From: Flavobacterium microcysteis
GTDB taxonomy: Bacteria > Bacteroidota > Bacteroidia > Flavobacteriales > Flavobacteriaceae
NCBI RefSeq assembly: GCF_006385255.1
Contig: NZ_VFJE01000054.1
Coordinates: forward strand, 434,001-498,000
DNA length: 64,000 nucleotides
Direction: 5' to 3'
In this document: piece after piece, positions 44,780-53,481 of the stretch
How positions within the stretch are numbered: position 1 is the first letter of the stretch
How the letters are laid out: each line of letters starts with the position of its first letter
The notes under the pieces: model-generated
Database searches by the model: none
Seen by the model: only the letters and a program-made list of their open reading frames with translations
What the model was told of the DNA's origin: nothing
Translations under genes and position numbers: made by a program

Positions 44780-44830
44780 ACCAGTTATTCTTATATACTA
44801 CCAGTTATTCTTAATATACTACCAGTTATT
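44780..44830. promoter_or_regulatory. Phased direct repeats, possible LytTR-type operator
   Basis: ACCAGTTATT occurs three times, at 44780-44789, 44800-44809 and 44821-44830, with periods of 20 and 21 bases. Copies one and two also share the following bases TCTT...ATACT. The spacing of about two helical turns and the core CAGTT resemble LytTR-family sites, which are pairs of roughly 9-bp direct repeats about 21 bp apart. The repeats are seen directly; the regulator assignment is inference. Confidence 0.5.
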
Positions 44831-44949
44831 ACTTTACGATTGTCAACATCATAGTAAATACACATCTTTGCTATTATAAAAATGTATGTGGTCTTAAGGA
44901 AAAATTCCAGACAGCATTAGATAGACTCATAAATGGTTCCATCTAAAGG

Positions 44950-45016
44950 AAAGTGTCTCTCACTACGTTCGGCATGTGATTAGGGATTAGTACGACACTA
45001 GCAAGAGAGACACTTT
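44950..45016. repeat. Long-loop inverted repeat
   Basis: Perfect 12-bp arms AAAGTGTCTCTC (44950-44961) and GAGAGACACTTT (45005-45016) enclose 43 bases. The enclosed sequence has a GC content higher than its flanks. It could be a structured RNA, a miniature element, or the remains of one. Confidence 0.6.
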
Positions 45017-45500
45017 TCATCTATCAGAAATACTTAGAAATATTCTTTGTAAAAGAAGCAATAAGAAAGCGTGCTCTGTATAATTCATTGGTTATTTTGA
45101 TTGGTAATAGTAATTAAAATGAAGCACAATAAAGAGCCGCTTTCTTTTTTATATATAACCCATTTGGATTTTGAGAATAGAAAGAGAAAAAAAAACATAT
45201 CAGAAAACCAAACAAAATCGTTCAATTTTATATCATTAAAATTTTAATTAAAAAAATTTAGTCGATTAAGTGTATATTTTTATCGACTAAATACATTTTT
45301 TTATTATTTTTGAAACCAATTCAGATATAAAGAAGAATTGTAGGAATTCAGATTTTTGGTAAAATTTAAGTAGTGTTTGAATTTTAATGAGGAAGAGATT
45401 ATAAGACAAAAGGGAAACATTAATAGTTATTGATATACAATTTGGGGGAACTGTATAATTCAATAGCATTGCTAAAGTATTGATAACTTTAAGGTTTGCC

Positions 45501-48500
45501 ATGAAAATACATAATCAGCCAAAAAAATTCTATTTACTTTACCGCCTCCTCTTCGGTCTGTGTTTCGTAGGCTCTAGCTATGCGCAGATTACTATCTCAA
45601 CGCCTTCAATAGGCTTCACTCAAGCCTGTGCATCTGCAAGCTTCAATACTTACAACTTTTCTTTTTCATTTTTTCCGGTTCAAAACCTAGGTCCTTCCAA
45701 CCAATTTATCGTAGAACTGTCAGACAGAAACGGAAGTTTTGCAAGTCCAGTCATAGTTAAAACGCTCACCAATACAACTTCACCCGTTTCGAGCAACTTT
45801 AATCTGCCAACAAACACTTATGGCGAAGGTTATCGTATTCGCGTCAGGAGTACCAATCCAGTAAAAGTAAGCCCTAATAGTAATGCCTTTGCTGCTTACT
45901 ATGCCGTACATAATCAAACTTTCTCAATAAACGGAAACAACAGTACTGTAACACTTTGTGGAGCAGAAGATTTCCTTTTACAAATCGATAACGATGGAAC
46001 TTCTGCATCGCCACTTTACTATCCGGCATTAAATTACAAATGGTATAAAAATTTTATCGAAATACCCGGAGAGCGTGGCCCATCGCTGCTTGTATCACAG
46101 CCTGGTTCCTACTATGTAATTGTAGATTATGGAACCTGCGTGATGAATTCCTATTCCAATATTGTTCAGGTTCAGGTACAGAGCCCTATCAGCCCGGTCA
46201 TCCAAGTTGAAAATAATTCTACTGCAATTTGTCCTAATGACACTAAGACACTCACGAGCGTACTGCAAAATGCCAGCTATACCTATAAATGGTATAAAAA
46301 CAATAATTTCATGCCCGGCGCTACAAATTCAACCTATGAAGCTGCCGAAGGAGGCATTTATCATCTGGAAATCACCGTAGCAGGCTGTACTTTTGAATCA
46401 GATCCAGTAGCATTGGAAGTTATTGACTTTAATCTGTCACTCAACACACCTGCTCAGATAGTTTTAATTCCGGGTGAAACCATTACTGTCAACACTGTAA
46501 CCGACGCTCAGAATCCACAATTCCAATGGCATAAAAACACCTCAGTCTTACCGGGCGCCACGCAAGCTTCCTTAAATATAACTCAGGCCGGAGATTATAG
46601 TGTTTCTGTAACCGAAGCACTGCCATGCAACATAACAAAAGAAAGTTCCGTTTCTGTCGTCTATCCTTCCCGTTTCGATTTGGCCGTGCAGACCGGAACA
46701 GGATACGCCTCTTGCGTTAGCACAGCGACAACATTATCTATTGCCCAATTTGATGCAATCACCCAAAGCAATACCATAAATCTTATAGGCAATACTTACA
46801 ATTATGCTTATCAATGGTATAAAAACAACAACCCAATTCCAGGTGCAACAACCACTTCACTACCGGTAAACAGTCCTGCTGACAATGGAAATTATGTGTT
46901 AAAAATTACAATTCCTGATTTTGGTGTTGTTACTTCAAATATCCTAGCCGTAAATCTTGCACTTGAAAATATTGCCATAAACGGGAACGGTCCTTTGTGT
47001 GAAAACGGAACCGTTCTGCTATCATCAAATGTTACCAATCCAGCCTATAGCTACCAATGGCATAAAAACGACATTGCAATAGCAGGAGCTGTTTCCAGCA
47101 CCCTTACTGCTTCAGAAGAAGGAAATTACTATCTCATCGCTACAAGCGGAACTTGTACAAAACAATCAAACACTGTCGGATTGCAAATCCCAACTTTTAC
47201 AATTACTGCAACTTCGCCTGCCTTTGACATACTAATCCCTGGAGAACAGAAAACACTATCCGTTACAACAGATGCTATTGCACCACAATTTGCCTGGTTC
47301 CGAAATAATGATCCAATTCCGGGTGCTAATCAGAGCAGTTATATTGCCACACAAAATGGCACCTACAAAGTTGTAATTACTCAAAACCAAGGCTGCCTTA
47401 TCCAAAAAGAAAAAGTATTCGTATTGGAATATCCTACCGGATTTGAAGTGACCATTGCTCCTCAAGCCGGCTATACGGCTTGCGGCAACGGACCTGCTGT
47501 ACTATCAATCACCCGTTTTATCGCCAATACTTCACAAGGAATAATCGACCTGACTAACAGGACAAACAGCTATACTTACCAATGGCTTAAAAATACTTCA
47601 TCAGTTACAGGAGCTACCGGCAGAAGCCATACCATAACCAGCGCTGCAGAAAACGGAAGCTATACCCTAAGCGTGACCATCCCTGATTTCGCACCAGTAA
47701 TTTCAAATGCCATAGATGTAAAATTGTCGCCCGAAAACGCAACTATCAGCAATTCGGGAGAACTTTGTGAAGGAGGCAGTGTTACCCTTTCGTCAACAGT
47801 TACAAATCCAGTTTATAGCTACCAATGGTATAAAAATGACAATCCGATTCCAGGAGCAACTTCCATCAATTATATAGCGAATACAGAAGGAAACTATTAT
47901 TTAATAATCAGCCATAGCGGATGTACAAGACAGTCAAATGCCATTGTCCTGACAATACAACGAATTAACGTAGCCAGTACTTCGCCGGCAACAGATATTA
48001 TCCTTCCGGGAGAAACCAAAATACTTTCTGTAACAACCGATGCTGTAGCTCCACAATTTGCCTGGTTTAGAAACGGCGACCCAATTCCGGGTGCTAACCA
48101 AAATAGCTACTCGGCTACTCAGAATGGCACCTACAAAGTTGTAGTTACACAAACCCAAGGCTGTAATGCTACTGCCGAAAAAATATTCGTATTGGAATAC
48201 CCTACCGGATTTGATGTAACCATTGCTCCTGGAACAGGTTATATCGCATGCGGAAATGGGCCTGTGACACTATCAATTACCCGTTTTATTGCCAATACCT
48301 CACAAGGAATCATAGAGCTGACCAATAGGGCAAACAGCTATGCTTACCAATGGCATAAAAACACTTCTCCTGTTGCAGGAGCTATCGGCACAAGCCATAT
48401 CATAACCAGCGCAGCAGAAAATGGAAGTTATACGGTAAGTATAACGCTGCCGGATTTTGCGCCTGTAATTTCAAATGCCATAGACATAAAACTTGCACCG

Positions 48501-51500
48501 GAAGATACGACAATCAGTAGTTCAGGAGCCCTTTGCGAAGGAAGCAATGTCACCCTTTCGTCAAGCGTCACAAACCCAGCCTATAGCTACCAATGGTATA
48601 AAAATGACGACCCGATACCGGGAGCAACTTCCGACAGCCATATTGCAGACGAAGAAGGAGATTATTACCTTATAATCAGCCACAGTGGTTGTACCAGACA
48701 ATCAAATACAACTACCTTAACAATAGGACAGATTAATGTGGCCAGCACTTCGCCTGCTACTGATATTATCCTTCCGGGAGAAACCAAAATACTTTCTGTA
48801 ACTACGGATGCTGCTGCTCCTCAGTTTGCCTGGTTTAGAAACAGCGATCCTATTCCGGGAGCCAATCAAAGCAGCTACTCGGCAACACAGAATGGCACTT
48901 ATAAAGTCGTAGTGACCCAAACACAAGGCTGTAACGCTACTGCTGAAAAAATATTCGTGTTGGAATATCCGACAGGATTTGATGTGGAAATCGCACCAGA
49001 CGCAGCTTATACAGATTGTAGCGACGGACCAGCAACATTATCAATCATCCGCTTTATTGCTACTACTTCGCAAGGAATCATAGACATAACCAATAGGGCA
49101 AATAGCTATGTTTACCAATGGCTTAAAAACACTTCTCCTGTTGCAGGAGCTACCGGCACAAGCCATATCACAACCAGCGCAGCAGAAAATGGAAGTTATA
49201 CGGTAAGTATAACGCTGCCGGATTTTGCGCCTGTAATTTCAAATGCCATAGACATAAAACTTTCACCGGAAGACCCAACAATCAGCAGTTCGGGAGCACT
49301 TTGCGAAGGAAGCAATGTCACCCTTTCGTCAAGCGTCACAAACCCAGCCTATAGCTACCAATGGTATAAAAATGACGACCCGATACCGGGAGCAACTTCC
49401 GACAGCTATATTGTAAATGCTGAAGGAAATTATTACCTTATAATCAGCCATAGCGGATGTACAAAACAGTCGAATGCCATTGTCTTGACCATAGGACAGA
49501 TTAGCGTGGCCAGTACTTCACCTGCTACTGATATTATCCTTCCGGGGGAAACCAAAATACTTTCGGTAACGACCGATGCTGCTGCTCCACAGTTTGCCTG
49601 GTTCCGAAACGGCGACCCTATTCCAGGTGTCAATCAGAATAGTTATACCGCTACGCAAAACGGCACATACAAAGTTGTGGTCACACAGACACAAGGTTGT
49701 AATGCAACTGCCGAAAAAGTATTTGTATTGGAATATCCTACCGGATTTGACAGTACCATCAGTGCTAATTCAGATTATCAGCAATGTTCCAGTACCTCTA
49801 TCACATTGAGTCTTTCCAGTCTTATTGCAATCATTCCAACAGGAAATATTCCCGTAACCAATACTTCCGGATATGCTTTCCAGTGGTTTAAAAATGGAGA
49901 TCCTGTAGTTGGAGCCGTTGCCTCATCATTAACAATTAGCAATCCATCAGAAAACGGCACTTATAAACTCCAAATTACAGTACCGGATTTTGCCCCGATT
50001 GTCTCTAATGACATAACAGTAAATCTTTTCTCAGGTCAGCCGCTGCTCATTACAGCTGCTGGACAGCTATGTCCTGAAAATCCACAGATAACAATCAGTA
50101 GTAATTTTTCAGAGAGTTCCTATACGTATACCTGGTTCAAAAACGGAGATGAAATCGGTACAGGAAACAACACCAGCTTTACGGCAACAGAAGCTGGTTC
50201 CTATAAACTTTCTGTAAATACGGGAAGCTGTACTTTCGAATCGAACATTTTGGAAATACAAGAAAGTGATTTTAACCTTACGCCAAACAGTCCGTTAGCC
50301 GATACTATTATTCCAGGCCAGGTAAAAACCTTATCCATAACTACAGATGCCTTACAGCCTACGATTGATTGGTTCCGATATGATATCCAGATAAGCAATT
50401 CTAACAGTAGCTCATTTGCCGTAAACCGCAACGGAGATTATAAAGCCGTTGTAAGACAGACACAAGGATGTGACATTACTAAAGAAATGGTCTTCAGGTT
50501 GAGCTATCCTAATGAAATGAATATCACGATTGCTATTGTGGGCGATTTCCAACAATGCGGCAGTACTACTGCTACATTGAGCATTGCTTCCTTCAACGCT
50601 ATAGCACCAGGTGGTTCGGTAAGCGTTTTAAACAACAATTACAATTACCAATACCAATGGCTCAAAAGCGGACAACCTGTACCAGGAGCTACGGCTACTT
50701 CTTTAACGCTAAACAATCCTAATGACATTGGCACCTATACCTTACAAGTCACGATTCCTGACTATACTGTTATCTTGTCGAATGCCATCCCTGTCAATTT
50801 GAGTTTTGCCAGAGAGGTTGTCATTTCTACAGATGACATACTTTGCTCTTCCGAAACGAACGTTGTGATAAGAAGCAATGTCAACAATCCTGAATACACT
50901 TACAAATGGTATAAGCAAGGAAACACAACCGTGATTGGGACTGAAAGCTCGCTTACCGTAAACACTGCAGGAAATTACTTCCTGGTTGTAAGCTATCTGG
51001 ATTGTACCGTTACCTCAAACACTCTTGAAGTCGTTCCGTTTGATATGTCGCTAATAACCGTTGATTCTCCAAGAGATATTACACTCATATTAGGCACTTC
51101 GATTACGCTTACGGCAAGTGGTGCTCATAGCTACGAATGGTATTTTAATGATTCGGTTGTTTCCAACGGTCCATCCGTAACAATAGAAGAACCCGGAACT
51201 TACAAACTCATTGCTAAAGTGGGCGAATGTCAGGTAACCAAAGAATTTATAGTTACCGGAATGGAAAACAATATGATGGCTATCCCGAACGTCGTGACTC
51301 CAAATGCTGACGGAATCAACGACACCTGGAATCTGCCAACCAAATATGTAAATAACCAAAATGTTGAAGTAGTCATTTATGGCCCTGACGGCGCTATCGT
51401 TTTCAGGTCAACAAGATACTTAAACAACTGGCCGGAAAGCTCCTTTACCTATTCCCTAAAAAATCCTGTGTACTATTATACCATTATGGAAGGCAATAAA

Positions 51501-51536
51501 ATTACCGAACGAGGTTCAATAACAATTGTAAAATAA
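45501..51536 (+). CDS. Giant Ig-like repeat surface protein with T9SS type B C-terminal domain
   Basis: The ATG at 45501 starts a 2011-residue protein with an N-terminal signal region (LLYRLLFGLCFVGSSYAQ); a TTG seven codons upstream is an unlikely alternative. After about 390 residues of unique and partial-repeat sequence come six copies of a 256-residue unit. Each unit is made of three Ig-like subdomains with YQWYKN, PGAT and GSYTLSVTIPDF motifs. The period is exactly 768 bases over copies one to five. The last 90 residues (from AIPNVVTPNADGINDTW to ERGSITIVK) are the gliding-motility-associated type B T9SS signal. It is a surface-exposed adhesin-like filament or stalk by inference. It heads the operon with SprF-like and SprB-like genes (4-base gap to the next). 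Confidence 0.92.
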   Translation: MKIHNQPKKFYLLYRLLFGLCFVGSSYAQITISTPSIGFTQACASASFNTYNFSFSFFPVQNLGPSNQFIVELSDRNGSFASPVIVKTLTNTTSPVSSNFNLPTNTYGEGYRIRVRSTNPVKVSPNSNAFAAYYAVHNQTFSINGNNSTVTLCGAEDFLLQIDNDGTSASPLYYPALNYKWYKNFIEIPGERGPSLLVSQPGSYYVIVDYGTCVMNSYSNIVQVQVQSPISPVIQVENNSTAICPNDTKTLTSVLQNASYTYKWYKNNNFMPGATNSTYEAAEGGIYHLEITVAGCTFESDPVALEVIDFNLSLNTPAQIVLIPGETITVNTVTDAQNPQFQWHKNTSVLPGATQASLNITQAGDYSVSVTEALPCNITKESSVSVVYPSRFDLAVQTGTGYASCVSTATTLSIAQFDAITQSNTINLIGNTYNYAYQWYKNNNPIPGATTTSLPVNSPADNGNYVLKITIPDFGVVTSNILAVNLALENIAINGNGPLCENGTVLLSSNVTNPAYSYQWHKNDIAIAGAVSSTLTASEEGNYYLIATSGTCTKQSNTVGLQIPTFTITATSPAFDILIPGEQKTLSVTTDAIAPQFAWFRNNDPIPGANQSSYIATQNGTYKVVITQNQGCLIQKEKVFVLEYPTGFEVTIAPQAGYTACGNGPAVLSITRFIANTSQGIIDLTNRTNSYTYQWLKNTSSVTGATGRSHTITSAAENGSYTLSVTIPDFAPVISNAIDVKLSPENATISNSGELCEGGSVTLSSTVTNPVYSYQWYKNDNPIPGATSINYIANTEGNYYLIISHSGCTRQSNAIVLTIQRINVASTSPATDIILPGETKILSVTTDAVAPQFAWFRNGDPIPGANQNSYSATQNGTYKVVVTQTQGCNATAEKIFVLEYPTGFDVTIAPGTGYIACGNGPVTLSITRFIANTSQGIIELTNRANSYAYQWHKNTSPVAGAIGTSHIITSAAENGSYTVSITLPDFAPVISNAIDIKLAPEDTTISSSGALCEGSNVTLSSSVTNPAYSYQWYKNDDPIPGATSDSHIADEEGDYYLIISHSGCTRQSNTTTLTIGQINVASTSPATDIILPGETKILSVTTDAAAPQFAWFRNSDPIPGANQSSYSATQNGTYKVVVTQTQGCNATAEKIFVLEYPTGFDVEIAPDAAYTDCSDGPATLSIIRFIATTSQGIIDITNRANSYVYQWLKNTSPVAGATGTSHITTSAAENGSYTVSITLPDFAPVISNAIDIKLSPEDPTISSSGALCEGSNVTLSSSVTNPAYSYQWYKNDDPIPGATSDSYIVNAEGNYYLIISHSGCTKQSNAIVLTIGQISVASTSPATDIILPGETKILSVTTDAAAPQFAWFRNGDPIPGVNQNSYTATQNGTYKVVVTQTQGCNATAEKVFVLEYPTGFDSTISANSDYQQCSSTSITLSLSSLIAIIPTGNIPVTNTSGYAFQWFKNGDPVVGAVASSLTISNPSENGTYKLQITVPDFAPIVSNDITVNLFSGQPLLITAAGQLCPENPQITISSNFSESSYTYTWFKNGDEIGTGNNTSFTATEAGSYKLSVNTGSCTFESNILEIQESDFNLTPNSPLADTIIPGQVKTLSITTDALQPTIDWFRYDIQISNSNSSSFAVNRNGDYKAVVRQTQGCDITKEMVFRLSYPNEMNITIAIVGDFQQCGSTTATLSIASFNAIAPGGSVSVLNNNYNYQYQWLKSGQPVPGATATSLTLNNPNDIGTYTLQVTIPDYTVILSNAIPVNLSFAREVVISTDDILCSSETNVVIRSNVNNPEYTYKWYKQGNTTVIGTESSLTVNTAGNYFLVVSYLDCTVTSNTLEVVPFDMSLITVDSPRDITLILGTSITLTASGAHSYEWYFNDSVVSNGPSVTIEEPGTYKLIAKVGECQVTKEFIVTGMENNMMAIPNVVTPNADGINDTWNLPTKYVNNQNVEVVIYGPDGAIVFRSTRYLNNWPESSFTYSLKNPVYYYTIMEGNKITERGSITIVK
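46671..51270 (+). repeat. Tandem 768-bp coding repeats in the Ig-like protein
   Basis: Equivalent codons recur at 46671, 47439, 48207, 48975 and 49743, each exactly 768 bases (256 codons) apart, and again at about 50514 (one codon longer). The units starting 48207 and 48975 are nearly identical at DNA level across 48361-48640 and 49129-49408. Confidence 0.95.
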
Positions 51537-51540
51537 TTAA

Positions 51541-53448
51541 ATGATAAAAAACTACTTCACCTTATCCTTTTTTATTTTCTTCTTCGCCTTTACTACCGTA
51601 AGAGCGCAGGATGCTCCTGTGCTTACATTTAATCTTCCGACGCAGAATAACTTAAAATACAATCGCTTCCTGCAGAATCCGGCGTTCTCATTTGTAGACG
51701 AGGACAATACCTATGTTTCGCTATACCACAGGAATCAGTGGATACAATTTAACGATTCACCAAAAGTATATATGCTTGCCTATACCGGAAAATTTTCTGA
51801 AAGATCCGGATTAGGCTTCGGACTCTACCAACATAATTTGGGCGTAATTGTAAGCTTTGGAGGAATTGCAAACTATGCCTACAATGTGAAGCTAACCGAA
51901 AAAATGGGTCTGACCTTTGGATTCAACTTTGCCTATTACAACAGCGGCATCGATCGAAACAGGACAGTGACGGAAGAACCGGATCCGATATTATTAGCCA
52001 TGCGAAACAACTCTTTGTTAAGCATTAAGCCCGGATTCAACCTTAACTATGGCAATCTTAACTTTGGCATATATGCTGAAAACTTTATCGATTATGATTT
52101 CAAATCCAGTAAGCTAACAAAAGATTATTCCGACAAGACTTTTTCGGCACACCTCATGTATTCGCATGAAATGAGCTCGCTTACAGATATGTTCGAAGGA
52201 AGCAGCTTCAGACTGATGGCTCGTGGAAAAGTAAATCAGGAAAGTGATTTAGGATTGAGCGGATCTCTGCTAGTAGATTTTCCAAAATTTGGATGGTTCC
52301 AAACCGGGATCGATGACTTTTATGGTGTAGGTGTTGGATTGGGATTCCATTTTACAAAAAAGCTTTCTTTAGGCTATACCTATGAAAGAACCATTAAAGA
52401 AGGGCTTGTTAATCTAGGCCCTACACATGAAATTACTATGGTTTTTTCTTTTAAAGACAGAGTTCTGGCCAAGAAAAAACCGTTGACGGCAAAAGATACC
52501 CTGGAACAAATTGAAGCACTTGACAAAAAGATAGCTATAAAGAAATCAAAAGGCGGAATACCTGAGTTTGACAAAGACCTAGAGTTAGAAAAGCTACGCC
52601 TGCAGATGGACGACAGCAATATGCATCTTTTGGACATGCTTATGCAGGAAGACTCATTGGAAAACATCCGCAAGGCAGAATTTGAGCAGAAGGTAAAAAA
52701 CCTGATGGACTATGTGAAAAGAGAAAACAGTGCCAAAGAAGATAATGCCAAGCCAATTACACTTCGAAAATCAAAAGCGGGCAAAAAGATCATTCCAAAA
52801 ACTATGGAAGATCTGAAAGATGCTGAAAACGGATATTATGTCGTATCAAAATCGGCTGATGGCAAAGATGTCATCGAACGATACGAATCGCTTCCTGAAG
52901 CCTTGAAATCTCATGCAAAGAAAAAAGCATCAGGCAAAGAAAAAGACCTCTACATCATACATGTAGACAATCCCGAAGAAATCGGGCTAGACGAGAACCA
53001 CAAGAACGTTGATAATAATTCCAAAAACAAAAATGATGAAACACAGAGCAATCCGGAAGGTTCCGTAGAACAGTTCGTAAAAGACGAAAAAGCGCAAAGA
53101 GAGATAAGCGCCAAGACAGAAGAAGAAATCAAGGAATTCTATTCCAAGAAGACAACAAAACCTCGAGAAGCTCCTAAAAAAGGCAACAAATTATCGGTAG
53201 CAGGACTGGAAACGGGCTATTACATTATTGCCAATGTATTTGCCGCTCAGGAAAACACTGAAAAGTTCATGGAGAAAATGAAAAACAGAGGTATTGAGAC
53301 AAGCTATTTTATAAACCCTAAAAACAATTTCAGATATGTCTACTTGAAAAAGCACTCATCCTGGAGAGAAGCCTTAATTTCTTATTATTCAAATGTGGAC
53401 AACTCCTACTTTGACCCCATTTGGATAATGAGCATTAACACCAATTAA
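51541..53448 (+). CDS. SprF/PorP-like outer-membrane protein with long C-terminal extension
   Basis: The 635-residue protein has a signal peptide (residues 1-22) followed by a PorP/SprF-type beta-barrel region to about residue 310. The opening includes NRFLQNPAFSFVDEDNTYVS and LYHRNQWIQF, with TGKFSERSGLGFGLYQHNLG and the barrel-end GYTYERTIKEGLVNLGPTHE. Standard SprF/PorP proteins end near here. This one continues about 325 residues, with a Lys/Glu-rich helical stretch (330-540) and a final domain (about 550-635, LETGYYIIANVFAAQENTEK and NFRYVYLKKHSSWREALI) that resembles a SPOR-type peptidoglycan-binding fold. In known systems SprF supports secretion and attachment of SprB-type adhesins. 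The gene is 4 bases after the Ig-like gene and 33 before the SprB-like gene. Confidence 0.9.
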   Translation: MIKNYFTLSFFIFFFAFTTVRAQDAPVLTFNLPTQNNLKYNRFLQNPAFSFVDEDNTYVSLYHRNQWIQFNDSPKVYMLAYTGKFSERSGLGFGLYQHNLGVIVSFGGIANYAYNVKLTEKMGLTFGFNFAYYNSGIDRNRTVTEEPDPILLAMRNNSLLSIKPGFNLNYGNLNFGIYAENFIDYDFKSSKLTKDYSDKTFSAHLMYSHEMSSLTDMFEGSSFRLMARGKVNQESDLGLSGSLLVDFPKFGWFQTGIDDFYGVGVGLGFHFTKKLSLGYTYERTIKEGLVNLGPTHEITMVFSFKDRVLAKKKPLTAKDTLEQIEALDKKIAIKKSKGGIPEFDKDLELEKLRLQMDDSNMHLLDMLMQEDSLENIRKAEFEQKVKNLMDYVKRENSAKEDNAKPITLRKSKAGKKIIPKTMEDLKDAENGYYVVSKSADGKDVIERYESLPEALKSHAKKKASGKEKDLYIIHVDNPEEIGLDENHKNVDNNSKNKNDETQSNPEGSVEQFVKDEKAQREISAKTEEEIKEFYSKKTTKPREAPKKGNKLSVAGLETGYYIIANVFAAQENTEKFMEKMKNRGIETSYFINPKNNFRYVYLKKHSSWREALISYYSNVDNSYFDPIWIMSINTN

Positions 53449-53481
53449 ACAAAAAAACAAATACCACTTAAAACAAAAACA

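Larger units (their letters stand above)
44683..45500. other. Largest intergenic region, with repeats, upstream of the adhesin operon
   Basis: The 818 bases between the S41 gene and the adhesin operon contain no convincing gene. Features seen are phased direct repeats (44780-44830), a 12-bp inverted repeat with a 43-base loop (44950-45016), and a second imperfect inverted repeat (45063-45076 and 45134-45146, followed by T residues at about 45143-45150). The remainder is very AT-rich. It probably carries the operon's promoter, but no clear TTG/TAnnTTTG pair was found immediately upstream of 45501. Confidence 0.75.

Noticed and set aside
45287..45502. 71-codon minus-strand frame upstream of the adhesin operon
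   Set aside because: AT-rich, no family resemblance, no promoter or neighbouring partner; likely chance frame in the non-coding gap.
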